A stretch of 64,000 nucleotides of DNA, from assembly GCF_000226115.1 (NCBI RefSeq), contig NC_016457.1:7254001-7318000 (forward strand), written 5' to 3'. Both the position numbers and the translations under genes were made by a program. The notes beneath the pieces are model-generated. The model made no database searches. It was not told the origin of the DNA and worked only from the letters and a program-made list of their open reading frames with translations. Origin of the DNA: Thermothielavioides terrestris NRRL 8126 (lineage: Eukaryota; Ascomycota; Sordariomycetes; Sordariales; Chaetomiaceae). This document shows, in pieces, positions 9,561-20,958 of the stretch; the first letter of the stretch is position 1, and each line of letters begins with the position of its first letter.

Positions 9561-9608
<48 letters not shown>

Positions 9609-10129
9609 TGTGGGAGGAGCAAGAAGGGATCGCGCTTGGCGTGCGCGCGGGCGACGGCGAGGATCGTCGGCGACGGGTCGATCGCGGTCACGGAGTGCGT
9701 GGTGGGCAGCCGCGCGGCGGACTCGGCGAAGATGCCGCCGCCGCAGCCGACGTCGAGGTAGCGGAGGCCGGTGGGCGTGGTTGGTGATGTTGAGTCTCGG
9801 GAAGACGAGGAGGAGAGGCAGGCGCGGATGAAGTCGTGCCGCAGCGGGTTCATCAGGTGCAGCGGCCGCGAGGGGCCGTGCGGGTCCCACCAGGAGGAGG
9901 CGAGGGCGGAGAAGTGGGAGATTTCGGTTTCATTGACCGAGGAGGTGGAGGAGGAGGGAGACGAGTGTGTGGTTGCGGAAGGGTTGTGGTGGACGCGTGG
10001 GGTGGTGCCGAGCGTCCGGGATGGTTGAGGGAAGGGGAGGATTTGCGCTGTGGCAGCCGCTATCCGGGTCCATGGAGACGGACGTGCCGGGCTGGCCAGC
10101 CGCGGAAGGAGCCGTGGTGGTGGCCGCAT
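9101..10129 (-). CDS. coq3: Hexaprenyldihydroxybenzoate methyltransferase, mitochondrial (ubiquinone synthesis)
   Basis: Single exon of 342 aa, with ATG at 10129. The open frame extends further 5' without an ATG. Residues 1 to about 60 are Arg/Ser/Pro-rich without acidic residues, a mitochondrial presequence. The SAM-binding fold is clear: LRYLDVGCGGGIFAES (motif I), AIDPSPTIL (motif II), FDVVSVFEVVEHV (post I) and FVRPGGWLVLSTIAR (motif III). ETEISHFSALASSWWDP and the C-terminal KVGNYFFG are typical of COQ3/UbiG. It makes two O-methylations in ubiquinone synthesis on the matrix face of the inner membrane. A run of Ser then Asn (CTG/GTT repeats on the plus strand, about 9549-9606) interrupts the methyltransferase fold. 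It is divergent from RIB3 with about 850 bp between. Confidence 0.9.
9549..9606 (+). repeat. CTG/GTT trinucleotide repeat inside coq3
   Basis: About a dozen CTG units flanked by GTT units. Read on the minus strand they are CAG-frame AGC/AAC codons giving poly-Ser/Asn in COQ3. This is a candidate length-variable site. Confidence 0.8.
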
Positions 10130-10980
10130 TTCGGTCGGGATGAAGGTCGGTGGTGGGTGCTCGGCCGTGCCGCGCGCGGATCGGATCGCCCGAGCTGCAC
10201 GCTGCACTGGAGGTCAAGGCCTGGCCGTTTTTGGGGGATCTGCAGTGCAATTGCTCGGCACCTCAGCGATGCAGCCAGACCCACCTAGCCGCGCGGGGTT
10301 CTAGAACAGTTCTAGCGTCCCCGCGCAGCTGTCGCAGTGCCCCGCTTTCAAGGGACTTCCAGGGCCGTTGTTCCCACGCCAAGTTGATTAACTTCACAGT
10401 TTTCCGAGAATCGCAGGATTGCCGAGCCGAGACCAACGGACGATGTGTTTGTCAGCGCCCGTCATCATTGATGACAGGCAGACCACATATCGGGCACGTC
10501 ATGTAATCCAAGAAGCCTTGTTAGTCAGACCATGGATGACTTTGCGGAACTCCAGACTAATCCTCTCTGTACGGAAGTGCAGAACGCTGCACTGTGAATC
10601 TGCGGCAAGCATGTGCCTGGGCGAGCCCGAGAAATTGGACCCCGAGCTTTCGGCATCCGGCACCCCACCAACGCCGAGATGGCCCTCGGTGGTCATCCGA
10701 CTGACCTGACCCCCCTCGTCCTCGACATCGAACTCTAAGAATTGACGGAAGCACATCTCGTGAGTTATGAATTGCGACATGACACAAGCTCCGACCTTGA
10801 CACTAAACGGCGCTGAGTAATCTGTCGAAAAGTAAAGAATCAGAGGGGCGCCGAATTCGCTCCCGCCCAGACCGCAATCGTCTAAATTGAATTTTCCAAC
10901 CCTCACCACCAACCACATCGTCGACCCCGCCACCACCTCCCTCCCGCCGACGCAGAGCCAGCAACCGATCCATCGCAGCC
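10130..10980. other. Divergent promoter region, coq3/rib3
   Basis: About 850 bp between two start codons. The ORFs seen on either strand are unsupported. No RNA gene recognised. Confidence 0.5.
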
Positions 10981-11796
10981 ATGCCGTCGACGACCCCGTC
11001 CTCTGGTCACATCGACCGGTCCCAATTCGACAGCATCCCCGACACCGTCCAAGCCTTCCGTACGCCGGCCCTCCCCGTACCCTTCCTCCCCCCACCCCAC
11101 GCACGTCGGCAACCTCTGTCCCCAAACTAACTTGCCCCCCTTCCCCCTCTCCCGGCACCAGGCAACGGCGAATTCGTGGTGGTCCTCGACGACCCGTCGC
11201 GCGAGAACGAAGCAGACCTGATCATCGCGGCGGAGGCCGTCACGACGGAGCAGATGGGCTTCCTGATCCGGCACACGTCGGGGCTGGTGTGCGCGCCGGT
11301 GCTGCCGGCGCGCGCGCGGGAGCTGGCGCTGCCGCCGATGGTGGCGCGCAACGAGGACCCGCGGGGCACGGCGTACACGGTCAGCGTGGACGCGGCCGAC
11401 GCGCGCGTCAGCACGGGCATCAGCGCGCACGACCGCGCCCTGGCCTGCCGCTTCCTGGCCGACGACGCCGGCCGCTCCGCCGCCGACTTCCGCCGCCCCG
11501 GCCACGTGTTCCCCCTGTGCGCGAAGCCCGGCGGCGTGCGCCAGCGCCGCGGCCACACCGAGGCCGCCATCGACCTGTGCCGCCTCGCCGGGAAGAAGCC
11601 CGCCGCGGTGATCAGCGAGCTGGTCGACGACGGCGCCGAGGTGCCCGGCCGCGCCCTGCGGGAGGCGCCGGGGATGCTGAGGGGCGAGGCGTGCGTCGCC
11701 TTTGCGAGGAAGTGGGGGTTGAAGGTGTGCACGATTGCGGATTTGGTGGAATATCTGGAGAAGACGGAGGGGAAGCTGCCGGTGAATGGCTCGTGA
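10981..11796 (+). CDS. rib3: 3,4-dihydroxy-2-butanone 4-phosphate synthase (riboflavin synthesis)
   Basis: Two exons, 10981-11059 and 11162-11796, giving 237 aa, with donor GTACGC and acceptor CACCAG. Joining restores FRNGEFVVVLDDPSRENEADL. The acidic metal-binding loop DDPSRENEADL, the IRHTSGLVCAPV segment and FPLCAKPGGVRQRRGHTEAAIDLCRLAG (metal His and substrate residues) are all present. The enzyme turns ribulose 5-phosphate into formate and the 4-carbon unit of lumazine. Length matches fungal RIB3, and it is a single-domain form not fused to GTP cyclohydrolase II. The 5' exon codes a short Ser/Thr-rich lead. Confidence 0.93.
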
Positions 11797-12179
11797 GGGA
11801 TTTCCGGCTCGAAGTGGTGGGATGGCATATAAGAGGTTTAAATCATGGTGGCGGTGTGTTTTCACGCGCCTGCATCTACACACCCAGGGGCTGATAGATC
11901 CGAGGGGGTTTCTTGGTGCATCGCACATGTAGATATCGTCTTGGACACGGCGGCGCATCGCGGTTTTGGGTTTGGCTGGGCCGTTGCTGATAGAAAAAAA
12001 AGAAGAGGTTTCACAGCCTTGTAGTAGACAGGTTGCAAATCCGTCGGACAGCACCCGCTATTGCATGGAGCATCGATGTGGCTGAAATCAAGCCGATAAT
12101 ACTATGCGACACAAACGCCAACCAGCCCCCTTTTTTTTGTCTTTCCAATCTATGCAACAACAACAAACAAGCTGAGTCG
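11797..12179. other. Convergent 3' flanks of rib3 and utp14
   Basis: 3' UTR space, with an oligo(A) run near 11995 and an oligo(T) run near 12130. No gene seen. Confidence 0.5.
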
Positions 12180-15105
12180 CTAGTACATCGGCTTCGACAT
12201 GGGCGCAATAAGGCCCTGCTTGACGATCACCCGAGGCTTCGTCGCCTCCTGGAACGTCTCCTTGGTCATCCACTCGGGGCCGACCGGCAGCCGCAACGAG
12301 CGCTCGTACTGCTGCTGCGACTCGAAAGGATGCGGCAGCTGCGTGGCAAGATACTTGTCGTTCTGCAGCAAAGCGTTAGCCGGACACTCTTTTTTCCTGC
12401 ACGGACAACCCGCTGAGACAAACCTTTTTGATGCGCTTCTCGTTGATGATGACGTCCTTCAACCTAAAGTCCTTGCGGTCCTTCTTCTTGACGCCCTCGA
12501 CCTTGGTGACGAACCGGCCCTGGTGCCGCTTCTTCTCGCGGTTGCTCACACCTTCGCCGACCCAGCTGCCCCAGCCGGGGAGGGTGTTATCCACCTCCTT
12601 CTCGTCGTCCTCTTGCTCGATCGCGGCCTTCTCCTTCTCGAACTGGCCGTGCACGTCCTCGCCGGCGAACGCCCGCTCGATCAGCTTCTGGTCGCGGATT
12701 GCCATGGGGAGGTGGAGCGCAGCCTCGTCGTCCGACTCGTTCGCCCCATCCGCAGGAACCACTCCGTTCCCTTCCGGCTTGGACTTGGGCTTGGCTGCTT
12801 TGATCTCCAGCGTCGCGGTGTTGGATAGGTCTACCTCCACGGTCCTCGGTTTGCTCCCCTTCTTGCTCTTGCTGCTGGACGACTCGCCCTGGGACCAGAC
12901 TCCAGCAGTGCCCGGGGCTGATGCTGCGGGCTCGGCCGTAGTCCACGCGCCAGCGATGCCAGAAGCCGAGGGTTGCGGTGCGGCCTGCGTCTCGGGCTGA
13001 GATTGTGATGCCCCTGAACGGATGCCGGCCCCAGCCGAGTTGTCCGCCCCATATTCCTCAGCAGCTTTGGCCTTCTTGCTGGCGGCCGTGCTTGCCTTGG
13101 TGGTGGTTGCAGAGTTGCCCATGCCAAACTGCCGGCGGCCAACTTCCACCTCATCCGGCTCGGAAGCTCCTTCGTAGTCCGAGTCTAGCTGGCGACGGAG
13201 CTCAGCGATAGCTTCTTCGTTTTCCTTCTTGCGCTGCTCCTCCGCGCGCTGCATGAACTTCATCTGCATGAGCTTCGACGGAGGCTCTTCGCCGTCTCCG
13301 TAAGCAGCCGCGCGCTCCAGCTCCGCCAGCAGACGACGCCGATCGTCACCAGCTTCTGAGGCCTCCGAGACGTCAGAGCCATCATCCTCATCGTCTGACC
13401 CGCCAGCTCGGCCCTCGACGCGACGGCGCAGATCTTCCTTTCTCCGCGCCATCTCGGCGAGGCCAGCGCGGAAATCCTCGTCCCAGACGGCGCGGCCGGC
13501 TTTCTTGCCGAGCTTGGCCCACTTGCTCTCCTTGTGGCGCGTTCCGACGCGCTCCAGCGCCCGTCTCCGGTCCAAGGCTTCGCGCTCATCCTCAGAATCC
13601 AGCTCGCCGGCCGCAAGCGCCTCCTCGCGTTCAGCCTGCTCCTGGCGGAGAAGTTCTTTGCGATGGATCCGGCGGTAGGTCTTGCTCTTGATCTTCTTGA
13701 TGCGCTTCGCCCTGGCCATCTCCCGCGAGTATAATTCCCGCTCGCGCCGCCGCTGCCGTTGGATCTCTTTCAATTCAGCTTGCGACAAGCCGGACTGGCC
13801 CGCGCCGTCTGCAGCTTCCTTCTTTTCAGGTTTGGCGCTGGGGCCTAGCCCGCTCTCCTCCATGATTGCCAGGATGGTTTGCTCCAACTCGGTTCCGGCG
13901 GTCTTATTGGTGATGGGCATGAGCTCTCCGCTGTCGAGGCCACGGTCGTGGGCATTTTGGGCGAGAGGGAAGACCAGATGATCGGCCCGCCGGTTGTGCT
14001 TGACCGTCTCGATCCACCTGTCGAGCGTCTCGTTGGTTTTCTCGTAGGCCGCACTGCGGAGCAGACGATCCTGCTGGCGCTTGGGCAGGGGGACATCAAG
14101 CTTCTTGGAGGAGCCCGGCTTGACCGCCTTCTCTTCCTTGTTCATGAGACGGAGCGACCGCTTGATGTGCGGATCCTTGACGCCCGCCAAGCCAAGGTCC
14201 TTCAGACTGAGCTTGGTCTTGTTTTGCCCTGCCTCTTGCTCCTTATCAGCCTCCTCATCTTCGCCAGCAAACCCAGCGATCATGCTTTGCAGAGCATCCA
14301 GCTTCGACTCGTCAGCCTCGCCATCCTCATCGTCCTCGCTCTCGTCGTCCGCGTCAGTGGACTCTTCCTCCTCCTCTTCGGACCCCGACTCTTCCTCCTG
14401 GCCCTCGCCGTCCTCCTCCTCCTCAGAAAACTGGTCTAGCGCAGTCGCCAGATCAATGGCGTCCGAGCCGAGCGACTCAAGGTCCTCTTCCTCCTCTTGT
14501 TCTTCTTGTCCCTCATCTCCCTCATCCCCTCCCCTCCTCCGTTTGGATTTCTTTTTCCCCTTCGAGCTACTCCCCCCAAACGCAAACCCCTCAAACCGTT
14601 CTTCATCGCTCTCGCCAAACGCCTCGTCCGAATCCAGCTCCGAGTCCTCATCCTCCCCACCCACACCCACATGCCACTCCTCACTCTCACTCCCTCCACC
14701 GTCCCCATTTCCACCTTCATCGTCAGAGGAGAACCCAGCAAACCCGCCATCCCCCTCATCTCTCCGCGCCCTCTTCGCCCGCCTGGCCCCATGCCCCAGC
14801 CCATCCCCACCATCACCATCCGCACCGAAACCGTCCCCGCCCTCCTCCTCGTCGTCGTGGTGCGCCCTCTTCCCTGCCCGACCGTCCTCCCGCTCCAAGC
14901 CGCGCGTGCGCACCCCGCGCGGCGCCGCGTCGGGCTCCTGCGCGGCGGCCAGCGCGAACGCGTCGAGCGCTTTGGCGGTCGCTTTTGCGCGCGACTTCTT
15001 GAGCGTCCGCGCGTGCGATTTGCCGGGCGGGTGGCGGCCGCCTGAGGCGGAGGAGGAGGAGGGGGTCGGGAGGAGGGGGCGGCCGTGGGCTTGGCGGCCT
15101 GGCAT
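12180..15105 (-). CDS. utp14: U3 snoRNP protein Utp14 (SSU processome)
   Basis: Minus-strand exons are 15105-12424 and 12362-12180, giving 954 aa; the intron is 61 bp with CTAAC and GCTGCAG. The N-terminus is basic (KSHARTLKKSRAKATAKAL), followed by long acidic Ser/Glu/Asp stretches. The conserved core includes VPLPKRQQDRLLRSAAYEKT, the RRADHLVFPLAQNAHD block, and RAKRIKKIKSKTYRRIHRKE. The C-terminus has LPGWGSWVGEGV and GPEWMTKETFQEATKPRVIVKQG, the diagnostic Utp14 end. It activates the Dhr1/Ecm16 helicase to unwind U3 from pre-18S rRNA in the nucleolus. Sixteen A residues directly precede the ATG on the coding strand. It is head-to-head with the mL41 gene. Confidence 0.93.
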
Positions 15106-15562
15106 TTTTTTTTTTTTTTTTGGGTGTTTCTCTGCCTTGATGGAAATTATGGAAGGGAAGGGGCTGTTGTTGTGATGTGTTGGGATATGGTGGCCCGCTT
15201 GCAGGCCTTGGGAAGGCAGGCGGCGGAACGGTGGATGGATTGGAATATTTGGTTGTTTTCTGCCGGAAAATTGATGGGCAACTTTTGGGCGGTGAGGAAC
15301 GATGTGTGGTGGGGCTCACAGAGCTGCCGCTGTCTGCTCGAGCTCGGCGCTTGGCGCGCCGGGGGTTGGCATCTTGCCTGCCGGGAAGTTAGGACGACAG
15401 TCCATCATCGCGGTCCGCAAAAATTCCCGAACTTCTCCCAACTCGCGATCAACCACCACCAGTACCATCCCACCCCTCGACCGCCTCCATCCTCCCTCGG
15501 TACCCCCAACACACAGAGAGAGACACACACTACCACACACTCCCGCCTGCCCGTCCGCCGCA
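15106..15562. other. Divergent promoter, utp14/mL41
   Basis: 457 bp shared between a ribosome-assembly gene and a mitochondrial ribosomal protein gene. It contains the 17-nt T run (15105-15121). No gene seen. Confidence 0.5.
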
Positions 15563-15971
15563 ATGCAGCCCACCCGCGTGCTGCAGGCGCTGCGCTACCG
15601 CCGGCTGCGCCTGACCACCAAGGACGTCAACAAGGGCTACTACAAGGGCACGCGCACGGGGTCCATGGGACGGCACACCAAGCACGGCGGCTACATCATC
15701 GACTGGAACAAGGTGCGCACATATGTGTGCCCGTCGCTGGAGGGGTTCAAGGTGCGTTTTTCTTCTTCCCCAGGAATCGCCACCCGCGACGAAGAGCAAA
15801 AACTGCAATTGGCGATGATGATGATGGTTGACGGATGCGTTGGTCCAGCTCACCCCGTTCGTGACCCGCAATATGCCCCGCACGTTTGGCCAGTACGAGG
15901 GGAACAAGCTCGGGCCCAGGGATCCTGCGACGTATCTTGCGCGGTGGAAGGCTGAGAACGGGTTGGATTAA
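15563..15971 (+). CDS. Mitochondrial large-subunit ribosomal protein mL41 (MRPL27 type)
   Basis: Two exons, 15563-15751 and 15849-15971, giving 103 aa; both junctions are phase 0. The protein starts MQPTRVLQALRYRRLRLTTK and has KGYYKGTRTGSMGRHTKHGGY, then LTPFVTRNMPRTFGQYEGNK. This matches the small basic fungal MRPL27/mL41 family in length and motif order. The Arg-rich N-terminus doubles as the mitochondrial targeting signal. It is part of the mitoribosomal large subunit. Confidence 0.87.
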
Positions 15972-16362
15972 GGGGGTTTTGCTATCATTTTGCTGGAGGA
16001 TGGAACCCGGCTGAGCTGGGGATTTCCAGTGCGAGTCACAGCGAAGGACGGGTTCCGAGCATGGGAATTGAGGGAAAGAGCCTGCGCAGCGCCTGTTTCT
16101 GCAATATGCAGATGGCAGCACATCATCGGACGGCGTTATGAGGCGTTTTGTAAGAGTAAAACATGTATCAAATGTATCAACATGTCGCACCGTTTATTCC
16201 TCTGGTTGACAATCCCGCCGCTATGCAACTCGATCGGGATTCAACAAAGAGCGCTGCGATATACTGTTTAGCTATTTGTGTGGTGCGAATTAAGTCAATA
16301 TCCAATGCCTTGATGCATAAAGTCCGAAGGCGAAGAACGAAAGACTACATCTCCCTAACTCA
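15972..16362. other. Convergent 3' flanks
   Basis: Between the mL41 gene and the esterase gene. No gene seen. Confidence 0.5.
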
Positions 16363-19217
16363 TCAAGCACCAGCCTCTGCAGCTCCCTCCTCGGCCGTCA
16401 CAAACCTATCCAAAGGAGGCCTCTCACTTGGCGAGGCTAGCGTCAAGAACGGTGTTACGAAAGGAGTTGCAGTCCCCGGCGTCTCGCCCTCCCGATGCTT
16501 TGGCTTGTCCGGCTCACCCGAGCCAACGGCCCCCTGGTCCTCCGAGACCTCCGCCGATGGCGCCGCCACGACGCTGCTCGAGTCTGCGGTCGATACCCGG
16601 GTGGATCGCTGGTCCATTGGAGTCGCCAGCGTGATCATGCTCGCCGTCTCGGGCTCCTTGCGCAGGCTGAAGGGCGTCGCCAGACCGCCGATGATGACCC
16701 GCTTTCCGGTGACTCCCGTCTCGTAAGCGTCATCGGGCGACAAAAGCGCCGTCGCCGACTGGTGGTTCGCTGTCTGGGCCCCCGCCTCACTGCTGCTAGG
16801 GCTCACAGGCCCGGCCGGTTCCAAGTCAGCCGACTTATCCGCGTCGTTCCCCCTCTCCGCTTGATCCGCCCCGACGAGGCTCGTCCACGCCTGGCTGTTG
16901 CTCGTTTGCGCCGCCGACGGCACACCCTTCCCCTCGCGCGCCGCCCGCTCCTGCTTTTCCAGATCCGAAAACGCACGCGCGCCCTGCCCCTGGCTGGCGC
17001 TGGCGGCGGTAACCTCGGGCGTCTTCGCCGCGTGCTGCTCCCGCTGGACCGTCATCTCGTCATGCTTGGAGCCCCACAGCGCCCAGAGCGACAGGCCCAG
17101 CCCGCGCGCCTTCTTCTCCTTCAACTCCCTCGCACCGAGCTTCCTCCGTCCCGCGAGCGCGCTCGGCGGCGGGACCTCGCCGTCGCCGAACACCTCGTAG
17201 CCCGTGGCCATGTCGCGCAGGCGCTTCTTGTGCACGCGCGCCTTGGTTTGCTTGAAGCGCGCGTCCCATCGCTTCTTGTGCTCGAGCCACTTGCGCAGGG
17301 TGCCGGCTTTGACGACGCCAACTTGGTTGCGGGCCATACAGCAGCCCGGGAGCTCTGAAGGGGGCGGCAACGGGAGGATATCGCCGTGGCGTGTGACTCG
17401 CTGGCGGATCATGTGGTTCTCAAACGGCGGGAGCGGGTCTCCTGCGCGGCCAACTGAAGAATACTGCGCAGCGGACTGGTCCTCGACAATGGTCCGCTCT
17501 TTCCTCGCCTTCTGCATGTGTGTTAGTAAATCTCTGCTTTGTACGCATTCTCATCTCCATGGAACTCACTGCCGTCTGCTGCTCGCTCTCGTCGGAGGAG
17601 GTCGAGCTTGAAATGACGGATATTTCATCGTCCTGAACAATCTCCACCTCGGTTTTCTGCGCCCTCGCCAATGCCCAGGCCGAGAACTGTGCGACACTCT
17701 GGATCTCCAAATCAGTAATTGAAAGAACTAGACAGCTGCGGCCTGAACTTACCCTGAACATAAACTTCGCCGGCCGGGTGAAACTCAGCGTAGGTGCAAC
17801 GTGGCACAAGTCGTCCCACACCTGCAGCTGAACATCTGTAGGCTCATACCGGTCCACCAGGGTCTTCGCCCGGTCGTCCATCAGTGTCTCGGGAGGCAAG
17901 TATCGCGCAGGGTCCGCGCATTTATGAGCCAGATAAATCTGCTCATCGCGCAACATCTCGCCGCCGCCAACCATGATTAACAGCGGCGGCAGGCCGCCCA
18001 GCGTGGGCTGCATGATGGGGCTGACCAACGGATGCGCGATCAGCTCGTTGGTGGTGTACATCTGTCGCAGGTGTCAGTAAACAAACGGGCGGACTGTCAC
18101 AAGAAAGGAAAAGACCCCACCTGTATCTGCTCCTTGACATCGACTTGCTCGCCATCGATGAGGAACGTCAACCGGTGCGTGCGCTGCGCAACGTCCTCGG
18201 TCCTCGGTATGCCGCTCTCCTCAGCAGGCTCGCCTTTCTCTTTATGAATCTCTTTTTTCTGGGCCATGGCGACCTTCTTGAGCTCGGCGAGCTCCTCCTC
18301 GTCAGGTGGCGGCCACACTCGGGAGGGTTTGTGATGAAATCCGGACGCCGGGAGGTAGTCCAGGGGGCAGTGTCCCGCGACACTCGGGAATGAGTGCGTC
18401 AGGTCGACCCACGGGCTGATGAGCACGGCGCCGGCAGGCAAAGGGATGCCCCTATCTCTGAGGATGACCATCATGGAGAGGATCATACCGCCCCCGGCCG
18501 AATCACCGGCCAGGATCACGGTGCTCGGATGTTGATGTGTGATGAGATACAGGTACGTAGCCAAACAGTCCTGAAGCCCGCACGGGAAAGGGAACTGGGG
18601 TGCCAGCCGGTACCTCGGTGCCAGCGCCCTCGCCTTGAGCTTACGCGCATGGCGCTGGATCTGATAGCGGTGATCGTCCACACTGCCAAAGTAGTAGGCG
18701 CCGCCGTGGACGTAGAGCATGACACGGTTGCCCGGGTTCGAGCCCCTCTTGCGCTCTTGGTAGTCTGCTTTCATCTCGATCCACTCGGCCTTGAGCGGGC
18801 TATTGGGCTTGCGCCACTGCCACCACGCCTTGCCGCCAACCTGGCGGATCCCGTCCGGGCCCAACTGCTCGACCAGAAGATCGGCTGCCCGCAGGAGGTC
18901 CTCCTCTGGTATCACGACATGGTCGACCTTGACCCACTGCGGATGTGGTACCCACTGGCTGGTAAACGCCTGCAGCTCCTCGACAGTATGGTGCGAGGCA
19001 TGGGTGAGAAACGAGCGAATCAGATGTAGCCCCTCGTCGTACGAAAGATGTGCTGTAGGCTTATGAGCGAGCGGTTTGCGGTTCAAGTACTGTTTTTTTG
19101 TTTTGTTTTCAGCCCAATTCCGCAAGCCACAGAAGCACCCGCTCGACTTACATGCGTCAAGAGCGTGGATAAAGCAGTTGGCGTGACCGCCAGACTGACG
19201 GTCGCGGTGTTCATCAT
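16363..19217 (-). CDS. HSL-type alpha/beta-hydrolase (esterase/lipase) with long disordered tail
   Basis: Minus-strand exons are 19217-19152, 19089-18121, 18061-17753, 17698-17570 and 17511-16363, all phase 0, giving 873 aa. The oxyanion HGGAYYFG is near residue 150 and the nucleophile GDSAGGG near residue 227. Candidate acid and base are Asp in GGGEMLRDEQ and His in WDDLCHVAPT (exon 3). This is the hormone-sensitive-lipase branch. The first exon may be a short amphipathic lead. Exons 4-5 code about 425 residues beyond the hydrolase fold: a Ser/Glu-rich stretch, a basic AGTLRKWLEHKKRWDARFK segment and low-complexity sequence. The tail could bind membrane or partners. A shorter relative lies at 47486-49089. 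It is head-to-head with the RING gene. Confidence 0.82.
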
Positions 19218-19862
19218 GACATCCAAAGTATTACTGGGCTTGTGATGTGACACGCCGGGTTGGGTTGATGTTGGATATGTCGGTATTTATTTCCACAAGT
19301 AATCCATGATGTCATCCGACACTTGGAACCTCACAACACGCTGCTTCAGGCTGCAGGCACCCATTGGGCCGGCGGTCGGCTGCGCAGCGCTGATCTTGGC
19401 GGCAAACTGTCTGGCCAGGAGGCGATCTGCCGCAGAGACGCGGTCAAACGAGTGAAGAACCGAGCCTTGGATTGGATCTGAGTAAGTCTACGTTGTAGAC
19501 TCCCGGCAAACACTGATATTCTTCCGTTGCGGTTAAGCCCGAGGAGTCTGTTAACGAGCGGAACAGACGAAGCCCCTGATGAAAGCGCGGAAGCCCCTGA
19601 GCGGACCTGCCCGAACCAGGGTGCTCCTGGCCTGGGCTTGGGTAGGGAGCGCACTGACCACCAACATCTGGTAGTAATCGATAAGGCGGCTTGGCTGCTC
19701 CCCACGATGCAAGCTCCGCGTCACCTCGAGTTTGCCTGCCCAAGACCCGACTGCTTTTATTCGCACAGATCGCTCGCCTTCGATTTCCCCTAATTGAGAC
19801 CATAGTATGAGACTCAGAATATACACCGCCATTTGACCAAGGTGTTACAACAATTGCCCAAC
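19218..19862. other. Divergent promoter, esterase/RING gene
   Basis: 645 bp without a supported ORF, although open frames exist on both strands. Confidence 0.45.
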
Positions 19863-20604
19863 ATGGCGACTCAGTACGAAGGTAGGAGCACCACTTGCAT
19901 CAACCCCGCGATGCGGGAGAACAGACCCCTCCATCCGACAGAAACACTAACCTCCCACTCCGCTTTCCATAGTCGAGCACAACATCAAACCCACCACTTC
20001 CACCACCCGCCGTCGGCGACAAGTAGACATGTCAACATTCACCGCCCACCTGCACACCCTCGACCCCGAAACCCCCTCCACCGCCTCGACCACCCAGCAA
20101 CGACCACCGCACGAACCGCACAACAACCCGCACGCGGTGCCCAACCCGGCTGACACCGCGGCGCTCTTCCGCCTGCTGCAGGACCAGATGGGCACGCTGG
20201 CGACGACGGCGCCGACGGAGAGCAACCGGGCCTTCCTGCAGTCGCTGGTGGAGGCGCTGGAGCTGGACGTGGCGCACCCACCGCGGCAGCTCGAGGGCGT
20301 GACGCAGGAGTTCCTCGACGGGCTGGACCGCGTGCCGCGCAGGGCGCTCAAGGACGACGACGCCTGCCCCATCTGCGCCGAGCGCTTCCTGGACGACCCG
20401 TACCCCCTCGTCGTCGAGCTGCCCTGCCACGGGAGCCACCGGTTTGATCTGGAGTGCGTCGGGCCCTGGCTGAGGGGGAAGGGGACGTGTCCGCTGTGTA
20501 GGAAGGAGTTGGGGAAGAGGAGGGAGGTTGTGCAAAGGGGTGGTGGTGGTGGTGGTGAGGGGGAGGAAGAGGAAGAGGATGATGTGAATGGGTTGTATGC
20601 GTGA
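19863..20604 (+). CDS. RING-type zinc finger protein (putative E3 ubiquitin ligase)
   Basis: Two exons, 19863-19881 and 19973-20604, giving 216 aa. The tiny first exon codes MATQYE, and the join reads MATQYEVEHNIKPTTSTTRR. A C-terminal RING (residues about 135-180) has CPICAERF, then PCHGSHRFDLECVGPWL, then GTCPLCR. Spacing and the His between the Cys pairs fit RING-H2. The upstream part is a Pro/Thr-rich lead and a helical region (ALFRLLQDQMGTL, FLQSLVEALEL). A Gly run and an acidic tail end the protein. No membrane helix. Function is inferred from the RING only; the substrate is unknown. Confidence 0.83.
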
Positions 20605-20958
20605 AGGGGGAATAGGGAGAACGGACTCAGGGGTGGAGCACGAGTGGGAAATGGAGGGAGTATGGGAAGTCACTGGGTGCTCAAGTGCCCGAAATCTTCG
20701 GCCGCGCCAGCCGCTAAGTGGGCGGGAGCGCTTCTTCTGTGTTGCAAGCAATGGTTTGGATGCCTTGGCGTCGGGTTCAACGCATAATCATGGTTGAAAA
20801 AAGCCGTCAGAATTTGAAGATGCGACCCCCCTCTTCCCTCGAACAGGCCACCATGGATCACCAATCTTCGTATGTGACCCCCAGCAACTAGACTGGGAGT
20901 GTTGGTCTCTACTCCTGCACCGTCCTTTTCCACATCCCAGTTTTGTTACTAGCTGCCC
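20605..20958. other. Convergent 3' flanks
   Basis: No gene seen between the RING gene and the small mitochondrial protein gene. Confidence 0.5.

Noticed and set aside
10499..11158. 219-codon minus-strand open frame over the rib3 promoter and first intron
   Set aside because: Low-complexity Gly/Arg-rich translation with no family look, and it overlaps a well-supported gene on the other strand.
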